DNA of 64,000 nt from NCBI GenBank assembly GCA_965221755.1, contig OZ244921.1, positions 2,480,001 through 2,544,000 on the forward strand, in the 5' to 3' direction. Under the pieces are notes generated by a model. The model worked only from the letters and a program-made list of their open reading frames with translations. It ran no database searches and had not been told where the DNA came from. Within the stretch, counting starts at the first letter, position 1; each line of letters begins with the position of its first letter. This stretch comes from Azophilus sp965221755. Its GTDB lineage: Bacteria > Pseudomonadota > Gammaproteobacteria > Pseudomonadales > Azotimanducaceae. The translations under genes were made by a program, and so were the position numbers. Of this stretch, positions 9,601-21,700 are shown piece by piece.

Positions 9601-9757
9601 CAGACTCGGTCCTCAGCACCTGCACGCGCATGTCGGCTTTCACACCTTCATATTCATGGCCGCTGGCGGTGTGTGGGACCACCATCAAGTCCATGCTGTC
9701 GCCGTCGTCCTGGAGTTGCGCTCCACTGGCATACGCTTCTCTATCCGCGGACATCAC
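6608..9757 (-). CDS. C-terminal Calx-beta and autotransporter barrel part of the giant adhesin, cut off by a TAG
   Basis: A 1,049-codon stretch in the same frame as the giant upstream ORF, separated from it only by the TAG at 9770-9772. It has no signal peptide. The first possible starts are GTG 9757 and ATG 9754, which fall inside a domain, so this is best read as the severed end of the giant protein. It shows Calx-beta-like domains at about residues 57-165, 213-330 and 420-530, then the linker AWLARFGRTVADQALSSVAD near 535. A Gly/Pro-rich spacer follows, then a barrel-like domain (about 680-1049) of alternating amphipathic strands ending ITIEVRAQW. The barrel should sit in the outer membrane and anchor or export the passenger. 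If the TAG is real and not read through, the barrel lacks an export signal. Confidence 0.8.
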   Translation of the reverse strand: MMSADREAYASGAQLQDDGDSMDLMVVPHTASGHEYEGVKADMRVQVLRTESVMPGALTISVDDAEGPEGDWLEFRVHLSQPSPGGVEVKYRTTSGEAWGLRVPRDDGVNWDERDYDTVDGVLRFDAGEQEKIVRVWARADDGHYDPGETFFLDIHDPVGATLANPNNEYPLPLAPEVMGRVGINSADGKLVWASSRMSRAIGTITGEMPDPLEVSISVNNDVVTEGDDYTIIRVTATAPYGARRSIRIPLTCGGGSAEADDFVCPTGLTIHHGDHYGQAGFEIRQDDDTDDETFTIAIGEPLTTDAAGTNATFVRGAAASVELTVLDDDAPEAPAAEPPPNVDPALIADVRSYAEETFNGAEHMERWRRALYALTGGNEGVAPPMTAFEAQSHADKGWSRWVPVAAALQGIEAGGGSPYDGLTVSIADASAQEGAEDLWFEITLNRPAPGPVTFHAESESGTARSPNDYQYLNRREIRFKEGERMQRLPVWVHDDDIDEGHETMTVVLSNLQPAGVAFARDRATGTIENSDPMPAAWLARFGRTVADQALSSVADRVRASREPGFKGTLPTPTRSGSAEAGRYGDPSTGAPGRMGANPDSTGQRPGTAPMAGPQGTSPMAPQRGSTVSGGGGLAAMPGLPPNGGGRLEDDLSTGMTMLRQLATGSFTHTLEAGPRGGSLAWWGTGALSQFSGRTQGLSLDGEVLTLTLGADYGRDRWLAGVGLLQSLGRGDWSGETAGEASASLTSVTPYAAWLPSERLELWGTVGHGWGTLSLELGDDESPQERIETDLGWRMASIGGRGELLGAARESGLGLAVTGDALWTETASARAKGLVSAQAAVTRLRLGLEGRWTVRLGDSGSLTPRLELGARRDGGDAETGSGSYVGAGLAWALPRRGLSLDLEGQTLVAHADDALRDWGFSASFKLDPRPDTELGPSLSLTQELGGQAGGGMQAMLSPTALLPSGSPTSAGGRWKAEVGYGLPAYGKRFTAVPQLSYGLSASDREYGFGWRLAPAESGPDLTLGLQATRRESEQGSPDHGITIEVRAQW

Positions 9758-9769
9758 GACGGTTTGTGG

Positions 9770-12700
9770 CTAGTCCCAGTTCGAGGGTGTGAATTCAAGT
9801 TCCATCGGCTGGCAATTCAGGTAGCTGTCATCCAGCTCGACGATGTTGACCTTCACTTTTGCGCTCGGCTCGCTCGAGAGCCTCACTTGGTACGACTGCT
9901 GTCCGCCAAGCTGCATTCGAATCGAGTTCGGCATGAGCACAACGGCCGGCGCGTCGTCGTCCGCGACGGTCACGCCCAATGCCGCCGACACGTCGTCGTA
10001 GCCGCCGCCCGAGGCGGTATGGGTGAGCGTCACGAGATCGGCCACCGCGTCGTCGTCTTGCCCTGCCTCCACCGTCACCGTTTGCGCCTCCTTCCAGTTC
10101 GAGACCGTGAACTCGATCCGCGTGGGATCAGGGGTCAAGTCCGTGCCCTCGTGGCCGGTCAGGGCGACGGTCACGGCGGCATCCGGCTCGCTGGCAAGCG
10201 CAACGGTGTAGTCGGCGCTGCCGCCTTCCTGCACTTCCAGGGCAGTCCGCGAAATCAGGATGCGGGGCCGTGCGCCATCGTCGTTGTTGTCATCGTCGTC
10301 GGCCACCGTCACTGCCACGGCGGCGGCGGTGACGCTGCCGTAGTCGTTGCCCTGGCCGGTGGCGGTGAGGCTGTGGGTGATGCTGGCCGCGCGCTCGTCG
10401 CCCGCATTGTCGATATCGTCGTCTACGGCGGTGACGGTGACGGCCTGCGGCGTATTCCAAGTTGAAGCGGCGAAGTTCAAGGAGCTTGGCGAGACCGTGG
10501 CGACCGTCGTGTCGCCGCTCTCGACGGCGACCGTCACCGTGCCGGCGGCCGGCTCGGAGTCGAGTGCGACGGTGTAGGTGCGGACGTTCTCCTTGGTGCT
10601 TTCAGTCGCGGGGTCGTCGGCCTCGGCCAGCGACAGGCTGGTTGGGGAGACGCTCACCCCGCGCTCGTCGTCGTCGGTGATGGTGAGGGTCGCGCTAGCC
10701 GCCTCGATGTCGCCCAGACCGCCCTCGATGCTGATGGCCTTGTCGGCCGCGTCGACGTCATTGTCGGCGGGGGTGAGCGTGAAGGCCGCCGTTCCGCTGG
10801 CCTGCCCCGCGGCGATGGTGATGGTGAGGTCGGCGACCGTCGCGTAGTCCGTGCCCTCGACCGCCGAGTCGGCGGCCGCGCCCACGGCCACGGTCACCTT
10901 GATGGGTTCGGCGAAGCGCATCGTCCCGCCCAGAGTCGCCGTCACCCGCGCGGTCTTCGCCCCGCCGCCCTCGGCGACGCTGTCCTGGACGCCGCTCGTC
11001 CCGGTGTCGGCGTCCACCGCCAGGGTGATGCTGGCGGGCGCGGGAGCGGCATCGTCGTCGGTCACCGTCACGGCCACCGGCGCCACGGTCACCGAAGCGT
11101 AGTCGCCGCTGCCCGCGGTGATTGTGTGCGCGATGCTGGCGGTGCGCTTGTCGTCCGCGTTGTCGATGGCATCGTCCACCGCCGTCACGGTCACTGTCTG
11201 CGCCTTGCTCCAGTCCGCCGGAGCGAAGGTGAGGCGGGTCTTGTCGAGCGTCACCGGCGGGCTGTCCCCCGCCGAGAGGTCGATGACCACGCTGGCCGTC
11301 GGACGGCTGGTGAGCACGACGGTGTAGGCGCCCTCGTGCTCCTTGACGCTGCCGGTCTGCGGGTCGTCGGACTCGCGCATGGTGAGGGCGGTCGGATTGA
11401 CCGTCACCCCGCGGGTGTCGTCGTCGGTGATGGTCAGCGTCTGGCTGGCCGGGTTGCCGATGCCGTTGCCGCCGCTGGCCGCCGCCGAGACCGCCACTTC
11501 GAGGTCGGCGGCGTCCACGTCGTTGTCAATGGCGGTGAGGGTGACCGTGCCCGTGCTCTTGGTTTCACCGGCGGCGATGGTGAGCGTCTTGTTGCCGCTC
11601 GGCGTGACCCCCGCGCCCGCCGACACCGTCAGCGTCAGCGCCTCGCTGGTCGCGCCGCTCAGCGTCGCGGTCACCTTGCTGGCGTTGCCCTGGCCGCTCT
11701 CGTCGATGGTGGCGGGGTCGAGCACCAGCGTCGCCGTCGGCGTGCCGTCGTCGTCGGTGATGGCGCCGGTGCCGTCCGCCGCCGCGACGGTCGCGTTGGA
11801 CGGGTTCGACAGGCGCAGGACCACCGTCTCGTTGGCCTCGTCCGTCGTGTCGCCGTTGACGGTGACGTCAATGGTCTTGCTCGTCTCGCCGGCGGCGAAG
11901 GTGAGCGTGCCGGCGGTAACGGCGGCGTAGTCGTCGCCCGAAGTCGCCGTGCCGGTGCCGGCATCGGCGTAGTCCACCGTGACCGTCCGGCCGCTCGCCG
12001 CGCCCAAGGTCACCGTGAACGTGAGCGCCGCCGTGCCGCTGTTTCCTTCGGCGACGCTCGGGCTGTCGATGGACAGCGACGGCGCTTCGTCGTCGTCGGT
12101 GATGGTCAGGGTGGCGTCGGCCGGGGCGGCGACGCCGTTGCCGCCGCTGGCGGTGGCGGAGACGGTGACCTGCTTGCCAGCATCGTCCACCGCGTCGTCG
12201 GTGGCGGTAATGGTGACCGTGCCCGTGGAGGCGGTGTCGCCGGCGGCGATGGTCAAGGTGGTGCCGGCGAGGGTGAAGTCGGTCGCCGCAGTGCCGGTGC
12301 CGGGCGCGGCGGCAACAGTGAGCGTCACCGCCGCGCTCGATGCCCCCGAAAGCATGGCGGTCACGGTGGCGCGGGCACCCTCGGCGATGGTGGGCGGGGT
12401 GAGAACAAGGCTCGCCGCGGGCACAGTTTCGTCGTCGGTGAGCGCGATGGCGGCGCCGGTCACGGTGAGGCCCGCCGCCGCACCCTCCAAACTGATGCTC
12501 TCGGCGCCCTCCCATGTGGTGTCCTGGGTGGGTGTCAGCGTGAAAGTGGCGGTGCCGCTTGACTGTCCGGCAGCAATGGTGATGGTCTGGTCGGCGACGG
12601 CGGCATAGTCCGCACCCTCCCGGGCGCTGTCGGCGGCGGCGCCCACCGCCACTGTCACCGTTGTCGCCTTGGTGAAGGTCGCGGTGTCCGTCAGGGTCGC

Positions 12701-15700
12701 CGTCACCCGCACCGTTTTCGCCCCGCCATCCTCGGCGAGGGACGTCTGCACGCCCTCGGTGCCGGTGTCGGCATCCACCGTCAGCGTCAGCGCGGTCGGG
12801 GCCGCGTCGTCGTCGGCGAGGGTGACCTCGGCGTCGGTCACGTCGAGGGTGCCGGCGGCGCCGGCGACGGTGAGCGTCTCGGCGCCCTCGGCGAGGCTGT
12901 CGTCGGTCGGGTCGAGGCTGAAGGTGCCGGTGGCGCTCGCCGCGCCCGCCGGGATGGTGATGGTGAAGTTCGAGACTGCGGCGTAGTCGGTGCCGGAGAC
13001 GGCGCTGTCGGCGCTGTCCCCGACCGAGACGGTGACCGTGGTCGCATCGGCATAGGTGGTGCCGCCCGTCACCGTCGCGGTGACGGTGACGGTGGCCGCC
13101 GCGGCCGCGTCCTCCGCCACCGAGGCGGGATTGACCGACAGCGTGATGCCAGTCGGCGCGTCATCGTCGTCGGTAATCGTGCCCACGGCCTCATCATCGG
13201 TGACGGTGGCGCCAGTGGCGCCAGTGAGCTTGACCAGGAAGGTCTCGTTCGGCTCATCGACCGTGTCCTCGGCGGTCGCCACCGCGAAGGTCTTGGTGGT
13301 CTCGCCCGCCGCAAAGGACAGCGTCCGCGCCGTCGCCGCCGCCGTGTAGTCGGTCCCGGCGGTGGCCGGCTTCGCCCCCTCGCGGGCATCGGCGGCGGTG
13401 TTCCACCGCACCCTCGCCGCCGCCCCCGTCGCCCCGGCGCGGGTCACCGTGAAGGTGACGGCCTCGCCCTCCGCCGCGCTGGCGTCGGCGATGGCGAGGG
13501 TGGGGGCGCCGTCGTCGTCGGTGATCGACACCTCGGCCTTGGTCACCGTGAGGCCGGTGGCGGCGCCGCTGACATCGATGGTCTCGTCGCCCTCGTGCAG
13601 CGCGTCCTGGGTCGGCGTGAGGTCGAACGTCCCCTCCGCGCTCGCCGCCCCAGCGGCGATGGTCACGTCGAAGGCCGCCACCGCCGCGTAGTCGGCGCCG
13701 GCGGTGGCGGTGCCGCCGCCGACCGTCACCCGCACCGTCTTCGCCTCCGGGTAGCGGGTGGCGCCGTTCACCGCCGCGGTCACCGTGACCTCGGTCTCGC
13801 CCGCGCCCTCGCCGACGGCGGCGGGCGAGACCGAGAGCGTGATGCCCGTGGGGGCGGCGTCGTCGTCGGTGATGGTCAGCGTCGCGCCGGTCACCGTCAG
13901 CCCCGCCGCCGAGCCGTCCAAGCTGATGGCCTCCGCGCCCTCGGCGAGCGCGTCCTGGACCGGGGTCAGCGTGAAGTCCGCCTGGCCGCTCCGCTCCCCG
14001 GCGGCGATGGTGAGGGTCTGGTCGGCGACGGCGGCGTAGTCGGCGCCCTCGGTGGCGCTGTCGGCGGGCGCGCCCACCGACACCGTCACGGTCGTGGCCG
14101 TGGCGAAGGTCGTGGCGCCGCCCAGGGTCGCGGTCACCCGCGCGGTCTTCGCCCCGCCGTCCTCGGCGACGGACGTCTGCACCCCCTCGGCCCCGGTGTC
14201 CGCGTCCACCGTCAGCGTCAGCGCCGTCGGCGCCGCGTCGTCGTCGGTCACCGTGACGGTCACCGGGTCGGCGGTCACCGCGCCGTAATCATTGCCCTCG
14301 CCGGTGGCACTCACAGTGTGGGTGAGGCGTACAGTGCGCTTGTCGCCCGCGTTGTCGGTATCGTCATTGACCCCGGTAACCGTCACCGTCTTCGGCGTGT
14401 TCCAGTCGGTGGTGGTGAACGCCAAGCTAGCCGGCGAGACAGTGGCTATCTTGCTGTCGTCGCTCGCCACCGCCACCGTCACCGTGCCAGCAGCAGGCTC
14501 GCTGTCGAGCACCACCGTGTAAGTGCCCTCGTTCTCCTTCGTGGTGCTGGTTTCTGTATCGTCCGCCTCAAGCACGGTTAATGTCGTCGGGTTGACTGTC
14601 ACGCCCCGGGTGTCGTCGTCGGTGATGGTGAGCTCGGCATCGGTCACATCGAGGGTGCCCGAGGCGCCGGACACCGTCAGCGTCTCGGCGCCCTCGGCGA
14701 GGCTGTCGTCGGTCGGGTCGAGGCTGAACGTGCCCTCCGCGCTCGCCGCGCCCGCCGGAATGGTGATGGTGAAGTTCGGGACTGCGGCGTAGTCGGTGCC
14801 GGAGACGGCGCTGTCGGCGCTGTCCCCGACCGAGACGGTGACCGTGGTCGCATCGGCATAGGTGGTGCCGCCCGTCACCGCCGCGGTGACGGTGACGGTG
14901 GCCGCCGCGGCCGCGTCCTCCGCCACCGAGGTCGGATCCACCGACAGCGTGATGCCCGTCGGCGCGTCGTCGTCGTCGGTGATGGTGCCCGTGGCGGTGT
15001 CGTCGCTGACAGTGGCACCATTGGCCCCGGTGAGCTTCACCACGAAGGTCTCATTCGGCTCGTCAATCGTGTCCTCAGTGGTGGCGACGGTGAAAGTCTT
15101 CGTGGTGTCGCCAGCGGCAAAGGACAGCGTCGCGGCAGTGGCCTGCGCCGTGTAGTCGGTGCCGGCGGTCGCCTGCTTCGCACCCTCGGCGGGATCATCA
15201 GCTGTCGCCCACTGCACCGTCGCCGCCGCCCCAGTCGCCCCAGAGCGCGTCACCGTGAAGGTGATAGCGTCGCCCTCGGCGGCGCTCGCGTCAGCAATGG
15301 CGAGGGTGGGGGCCACATCGTCGTCGGTAATCGACACCTCGGCCTTGGTCACCGTGAGGCCGGAGGAGGCGCCGCTGACATCGATGGTCTCGGCACCCTC
15401 GGCCACCGTGTCCTGGGTCGGCGTGAGGTCGAAATCCGCCTCCCCGCTGGCCGCCCCGGCCGCGATGGTGATGTCGAAGGCCGACACCGCGGCGTAGTCG
15501 GTGCCGGCGGTGGCGGTGCCGCCGCCGACCGTCACCCGCACCGTCTTCGCCTCCGGGTAGCGGGTGGCGCCGTTCACCGCCGCGGTCACCGTGACCTCGG
15601 TCTCGCCCGCGCCCTCGCCGACGGCGGCGGGCGAGACCGAGAGCGTGATGCCCGTGGGGGCGGCGTCGTCGTCGGTGAGCGAAATCGACGCATCGGTCAC

Positions 15701-18700
15701 GGTGAGGCCCGCCGCCGTGCCGTCCAGGCTGATGGCCTCGGCGCCCTCGGCGAGCACGTCCTGGGTCGGCGTCAGCGTGAACTCCGCCTGGCCGCTCCGC
15801 TCCCCGGCGGCGATGGTGAGGGTCTGGTCGGCGACGGCGGCGTAGTCGGTGCCTTCGGTGGCGCTGTCGGCGGCGGCGCCCACCGCCACCGTCACCGTCG
15901 TCGCCGTGGCGAAGGTGGTGGCGCCGGCCAGGGTCGCGGTGACGCGCGCGGTCTTCGCCCCGCCGCCCTCGGCGACCGAGGTCTGGACGCCGTTCGTTCC
16001 CGTGTCGGCGTCCACCGTCAGCGTCAGCGCCGTCGGCGCCGCGTCGTCGTCGGTGACCGTGACCGCCACCTCGAAATCCTCCGTCGCCCCGTAGCCGCCG
16101 CCGCTGACGTCGTGGGCGAGCGTCGCGGTGCGCCGGTCGCCCGCGTTGTCGATGCTGTCGTCGGTGGCCGTCACCGTCACCGTCTGCGGCTCGTCCCAGG
16201 TGGCGGCGGTGAAGGTGAGCGAGGTCTTGTCGAGCGTCACCGGCGAGCCGTCGGGGTTGGTGATGGCCACCGTCACGGTGCCCGTGGGCTCGCTGTCGAG
16301 CACCACCGTGTAGCTGCCCTCGTTCTCGGTCACGCTGTCGGTGGTGCCGTCGTCGGCCTCCGCCAGGGTGAGCGGGGCGCCGGCCACCGTCACGCCGCGG
16401 GCGTCGTCGTCGGTGATGGTGAGGGTCGCGTCGGCGGGGTTGGCCACGCCGTTGCCGCCCGCGGCGGTGGCCGAGACCGTCACCTCGAGGTCGGCCGCGT
16501 CCACGTCGTTGTCGATGGCGGTCAGCGTCACCGCGCCGGTGCTCGCGGTCTGGCCGGCGGCGATGGTCAGGACCTTGTTCGTGCTCGCCGTCACCCCCGC
16601 CCCCGCCGACACGGTGAGCGTCACCGCCGCGCTGCTCGCCGCGCTCAGGGTCGCCGTCACCGCGCTCGCGTTGGTGGCGCCGCTCTCGTCGATGGTGGCG
16701 GGGTCGAGCGCCAGGGTCGCGGTCGGCGTGCCCTCGTCGTCGGCGAGGGTGACCTCGGCGTCGGTCACGGCGAGGGTGCCGGCGGCGCCGGACACCGTCA
16801 GCGTCTCGGCGCCCTCGGCGAGGCTGTCGTCGGTCGGGTCGAGGCTGAACGTGCCCTCCGCGCTCGCCGCGCCCGCCGGAATGGTGATGGTGAAGTTCGG
16901 GACTGCGGCGTAGTCGGTGCCGGAGACGGCGCTGTCGGCGCTGTCCCCGACCGAGACGGTGACCGTGGTCGCATCGGCATAGGTGGTGCCGCCCGTCACC
17001 GCCGCGGTGACGGTGACGGTGGCCGCCGCGGCCGCGTCCTCCGCCACCGAGGTCGGATCCACCGACAGCGTGATGCCCGTCGGCGCGTCGTCGTCGTCGG
17101 TGATGGTGCCCGTGGCGGTGTCGTCGCTGACAGTGGCACCATTGGCCCCGGTGAGCTTCACCACGAAGGTCTCATTCGGCTCGTCAATCGTGTCCTCAGT
17201 GGTGGCGACGGTGAAAGTCTTCGTGGTGTCGCCAGCGGCAAAGGACAGCGTCGCGGCAGTGGCCTGCGCCGTGTAGTCGGTGCCGGCGGTCGCCTGCTTC
17301 GCACCCTCGGCGGGATCATCAGCTGTCGCCCACTGCACCGTCGCCGCCGCCCCAGTCGCCCCAGAGCGCGTCACCGTGAAGGTGATAGCGTCGCCCTCGG
17401 CGGCGCTCGCGTCAGCAATGGCGAGGGTGGGGGCCACATCGTCGTCGGTAATCGACACCTCGGCCTTGGTCACCGTGAGGCCGGAGGAGGCGCCGCTGAC
17501 ATCGATGGTCTCGGCACCCTCGGCCACCGTGTCCTGGGTCGGCGTGAGGTCGAAATCCGCCTCCCCGCTGGCCGCCCCGGCCGCGATGGTGATGTCGAAG
17601 GCCGACACCGCGGCGTAGTCGGCGCCGGCGGTGGCGGTGCCGCCGCCGACCGTCACCCGCACCGTCTTCGCCTCCGGGTAGCGGGTGGCGCCGTTCACCG
17701 CCGCGGTCACCGTGACCTCGGTCTCGCCCGCGCCCTCGCCGACGGCGGCGGGCGAGACCGAGAGCGTGATGCCCGTGGGGGCGGCGTCGTCGTCGGTGAG
17801 CGAAATCGACGCATCGGTCACGGTGAGCCCCGCCGCCGTGCCGTCCAAGCTGATGGTCTCCGCGCCCTCGGCGAGCACGTCCTGGGTCGGCGTCAGCGTG
17901 AACTCCGCCTGGCCGCTCCGCTCCCCTGCGGCGATGGTGAGGGTCTGGTCGGCGACGGCGGCGTAGTCGGTGCCTTCGGTGGCGCTGTCGGCGGCCGCGC
18001 CCACCGCCACCGTCACCGTCGTCGCCGTGGCGAAGGTGGTGGCGCCGGCCAGGGTCGCGGTGACGCGCACGGTCTTCGCCCCGCCGCCCTCGGTGACGGA
18101 TGTCTGCACCCCCTCGGCCCCGGTGTCCGCGTCCACCGTCAGCGTCAGCGCGGTGGGCGCCGCGTCGTCGTCGGTGACCGTCACATCCACATCGAAGTTC
18201 TCCGCCGCCCCGTAGCCGCCGCCGCTGACGGCGTGGGCCAGCGTCGCGGCGCGCTTGTCATCCGTGTTGTCGATGGCGTCGTCGACCGCCGTGACGGTCA
18301 CCGTCTGGGGGTCGTCCCAGGTGGCGGCGGTGAAGGTCAGCGAGGTCTTGTCGAGCGCCACCGGCGAGTTCCGCGGGTTGGTGATGGCCACCGTCACGCT
18401 GCCAGTGGGCTCGCTCATCAGCGCCACCGTGTAGCTGGCCTCGTTCTCCTTGGCGTTCTCGGTGGCGCTGTTGTCGGTCTCCGCCAGGGTGAGCGCCTTG
18501 GATGTCGGATCTACCGTCACGCCCCGGGTGTCGTCGTCGGTGATGGTGCCGGTGGCGGTGCCCGCGCCCTCGGTGCTGGCAATGGTGGCGTTGGTCGGTG
18601 TGCCGAGGGTGACGATGACCGTCTCGTTCGCTTCGTCGGTCTCGTCGCCCTTGACCGGGATGACGATGTCGGCGGTCGTCTGGCCGGTGGCGATGGTCAC

Positions 18701-21700
18701 CGACTTGGCGGCGGGGTCGTCGTAGTCGTCGTCAGCCGTCGCGCTGCCCGAGATCGTGTAGGGCACTGTCACTGCCTTGCCGCTCGCCGCGGAGAGCGTC
18801 ACGGTGAAGGTCATGTCGGTGGTCTTCTCGGGGTCGTCGCCCTCGGTGACATCGGCGGCGTTGGCCACCGAGACCGTCGGCGCGCCGTCGTCGTCGGTGA
18901 TCGTGCCCGTGGCCTCGCCGTCGGCGATGGCGGTGCCCGCGCTGGGGCTCGCGAGCGTCACGGCGAAGGTCTCGTCGGGCTCGTCGACGGCGTCCTCGGT
19001 CGTCGCCACGGTGAAGGTCGCGGTGGCGTCGCCGGCCTTGAAGGAGAGCGTCTGCGCCGTCGTCTGCGCGGTGTAGTCGGCGCCGGCGGTGGCCTTGTCC
19101 GCGCCTTGCGTCGTGTCGTCGCCGGTGGTCCATTGCACCGAGGCGGCCTTGGCGGTGTCGCCGGTGCGGGTGACGGTGAAGGTGATGGCCTCGCCCTCGG
19201 CGGCGCTGGCGTCGGCGACGGCGAGCAGCGCGTCGGCGCCGGTGATGGTGCCGGTGGCGGTGGCGTCGGCGATGGTGGCGCCGGTGGCGCCCGAGAGCGT
19301 CACGGTGAAGGTCTCGTCGAGCTCGGCGAGCGTGTCGCGCTTGATCGCGACCGTGAAGTCCTTGCTCGTCTCCCCGGCGGCGAAGGTGAGCGCCTCGGTC
19401 TTGTGGGTGTAGTCCTCCGGGTCGGTGGCGGTGCCCTCCGATGTCGTCGCGGCGACGGTGACCGGTGACGCGCTCGGCGTCGAGAGCGTCACGGTGAAGG
19501 TCGCCGTCGCGCCCTCGGCGGCGGTGGCGTCGGCGATGGAGAGGGCCGCGGCGTCGTCGTCGGTGATGGTGCCGGTGGCGGTTCCGGCGCCGGCGGTGGT
19601 GGAGACGGTGGCGTTGGTCGGATTGCCCAAGGTCACGATAACCGTTTCGTTGAGCTCGTCGGTCTCGTCGCCCTTGACAGGGATGGTGATGGTGCCGGTC
19701 GTCTGCCCGGCGGCGATGGTCACCGACTTGGCGGCGGGGTCGTCGTAGTCGTCGTCCGCCGTAGCGCTGCCCGAGAGCGCGTAGGGCACCGTCACGGTCT
19801 TGCCGCTCGCCGCCGAGAGGGTCACGGTGAAGGTCATGTCGGCGGTGGTGTCGGGATCGTCGCCCTCGGCGACCGCCGCCGCGTCGCCCACCGAAACCAT
19901 CGGCGCCCCGTCGTCGTCGGCCACCGTGACGGACACGGCGAAGTTCTCCGCCGCCCCGTAGCCGCCGCCGCTGACGGCGTGGGCCAGCGTCGCGGTGCGT
20001 TGGTCGCCGGCGTTGTCGAGGTCGTCGTCGAGCGCCGTGACGGTGACCGTCTGGGCAGTGTCCCAAGTGCCGGTTGTGAAGGTGAGGGTCGTCTTGTCCA
20101 GCGTCACCGGCGAGTTCCGCGGGTTGGTGATGGCCACCGTCACGCTGCCGGTGGGTTCGCTCATCAGCGCCACCGTGTAGCTGCCCGCGTTCTCGGCCAC
20201 GCTGTCGGTGGTGCCGTCGTCAACCTCATCCAGCGTCAGCGGCGCGCCCGCCACCGTCACGCCCCGGGTGTCGTCGTCGGCCACCGTCAGCGTCACCGAC
20301 GCCGGGGCCGCCACGCCGTTGCCGCCGCTCGCCGCCGCCGACACCGCCACCTCGAGGTCGGCGGCGTCCACGTCGTTGTCGATGGCGGTCAGCGTCACCG
20401 CGCCCGTGCTCGTGGTGGCCCCGGCGGCGATGGTCAGGGTCTTGTTGTCGCTCGGCGTTACCCCCGCGCCCGCCGACACGGTGAGCGTCAGCGCCTCGCC
20501 GCTCGCCGCGCTCAGCGTCGCCGTCACCGCGCTGGCGTTGTCCGCCCCGCTCTCGTTGATGGTCGCGGGGGTGAGCACCAGCGTCGCGGTGGGGGTGCCC
20601 TCGTCGTCGGTGAGGGTGACCGTGGCATCGGTCACGGCGATGTCGCCGGCGGCGCCGGACACGGTGAGCGTCTCGGCGCCCTCGGCGATGGCGTCGTCGG
20701 TCGGGTCGAGGTCGAATGTGCCCGTGGCGCTCGCCGCGCCAGCCGGTATGCTGATGTTGAAGCCGTTCACCGCCGCATAGTCGGTGCCCGAGACGGCGCT
20801 GTCGGCGCTGTCGCCCACCGTGATGGCGAGAGCGGTCGCATCGGCGTAGGTGGTGCCGCCCGTCACCGTCGCCGTCACGGTGACGGTGGCCGCCGCGGCC
20901 GCGTTCTCCGCCACCGAGGCGGGATTCACCGACAGCGCGATGCCGTCCGGCGCGCCGTCGTCGTCGGCAACGGTGATGGCAACATCGAAGTCCTGCGCCT
21001 GCCCGTAGCCGCCGCCGCTGACGTCGTGGGCGAGCGTCGCGGCGCGCTCATCGCCCGCGTTGTCGATGTCGTCGTCCGCCGCCGTCACAGTGACCGTCCG
21101 GGCCGTGTTCCAGTCCTCGGTGGTGAAGGTGAGCGAGGTCTTGTCCAGCGTCACCGGCGAGTTCCGCGGATTGGTGATGGCCACCGTCACGTCGGCGGTC
21201 GGCTGGCTGTCGAGCACGACGGTGTACGTGGCCTCGTTCTCCTTGGCGTCGGTGTCGCCGTTGTCGGCCTCGGCGAGGGTGAGCGCCTTGGACGCCGGGG
21301 TCACCGTCACCCCGAGCGTGTCATCGTCGGTGAGGCTGAGGGTGGCCTTGGTCACGGTCACCCCGGTGGCGGCGCCGGTGACATCGATGGTCTCGTTGGC
21401 CTCGTCCACGTCGTCGTCGGTCGGGGTGAGGTCGAACGTCCCCTGCGCGCTCGCCGCCCCGGCGGCGATAGTGATGTCGAAGGCCGCCACCGCGGCGTAG
21501 TCGGTGCCGGCGGTCGCGGTGCCGCCGCCGACGGTGACCCGCACCGTCTTCGCGTCCGGGTAGCGGGTGGCGCCGTTCACCGTCGCCGTCACCGTGACCT
21601 CGGTCTCGCCCGCGCCCTCGCCGACGGCGGCGGGCGAGACCGAGAGCGTGACGCCGGTCGGGGCGTCGTCGTCGTCGGTGAGGGTCAGCGTCGCGCCGGT

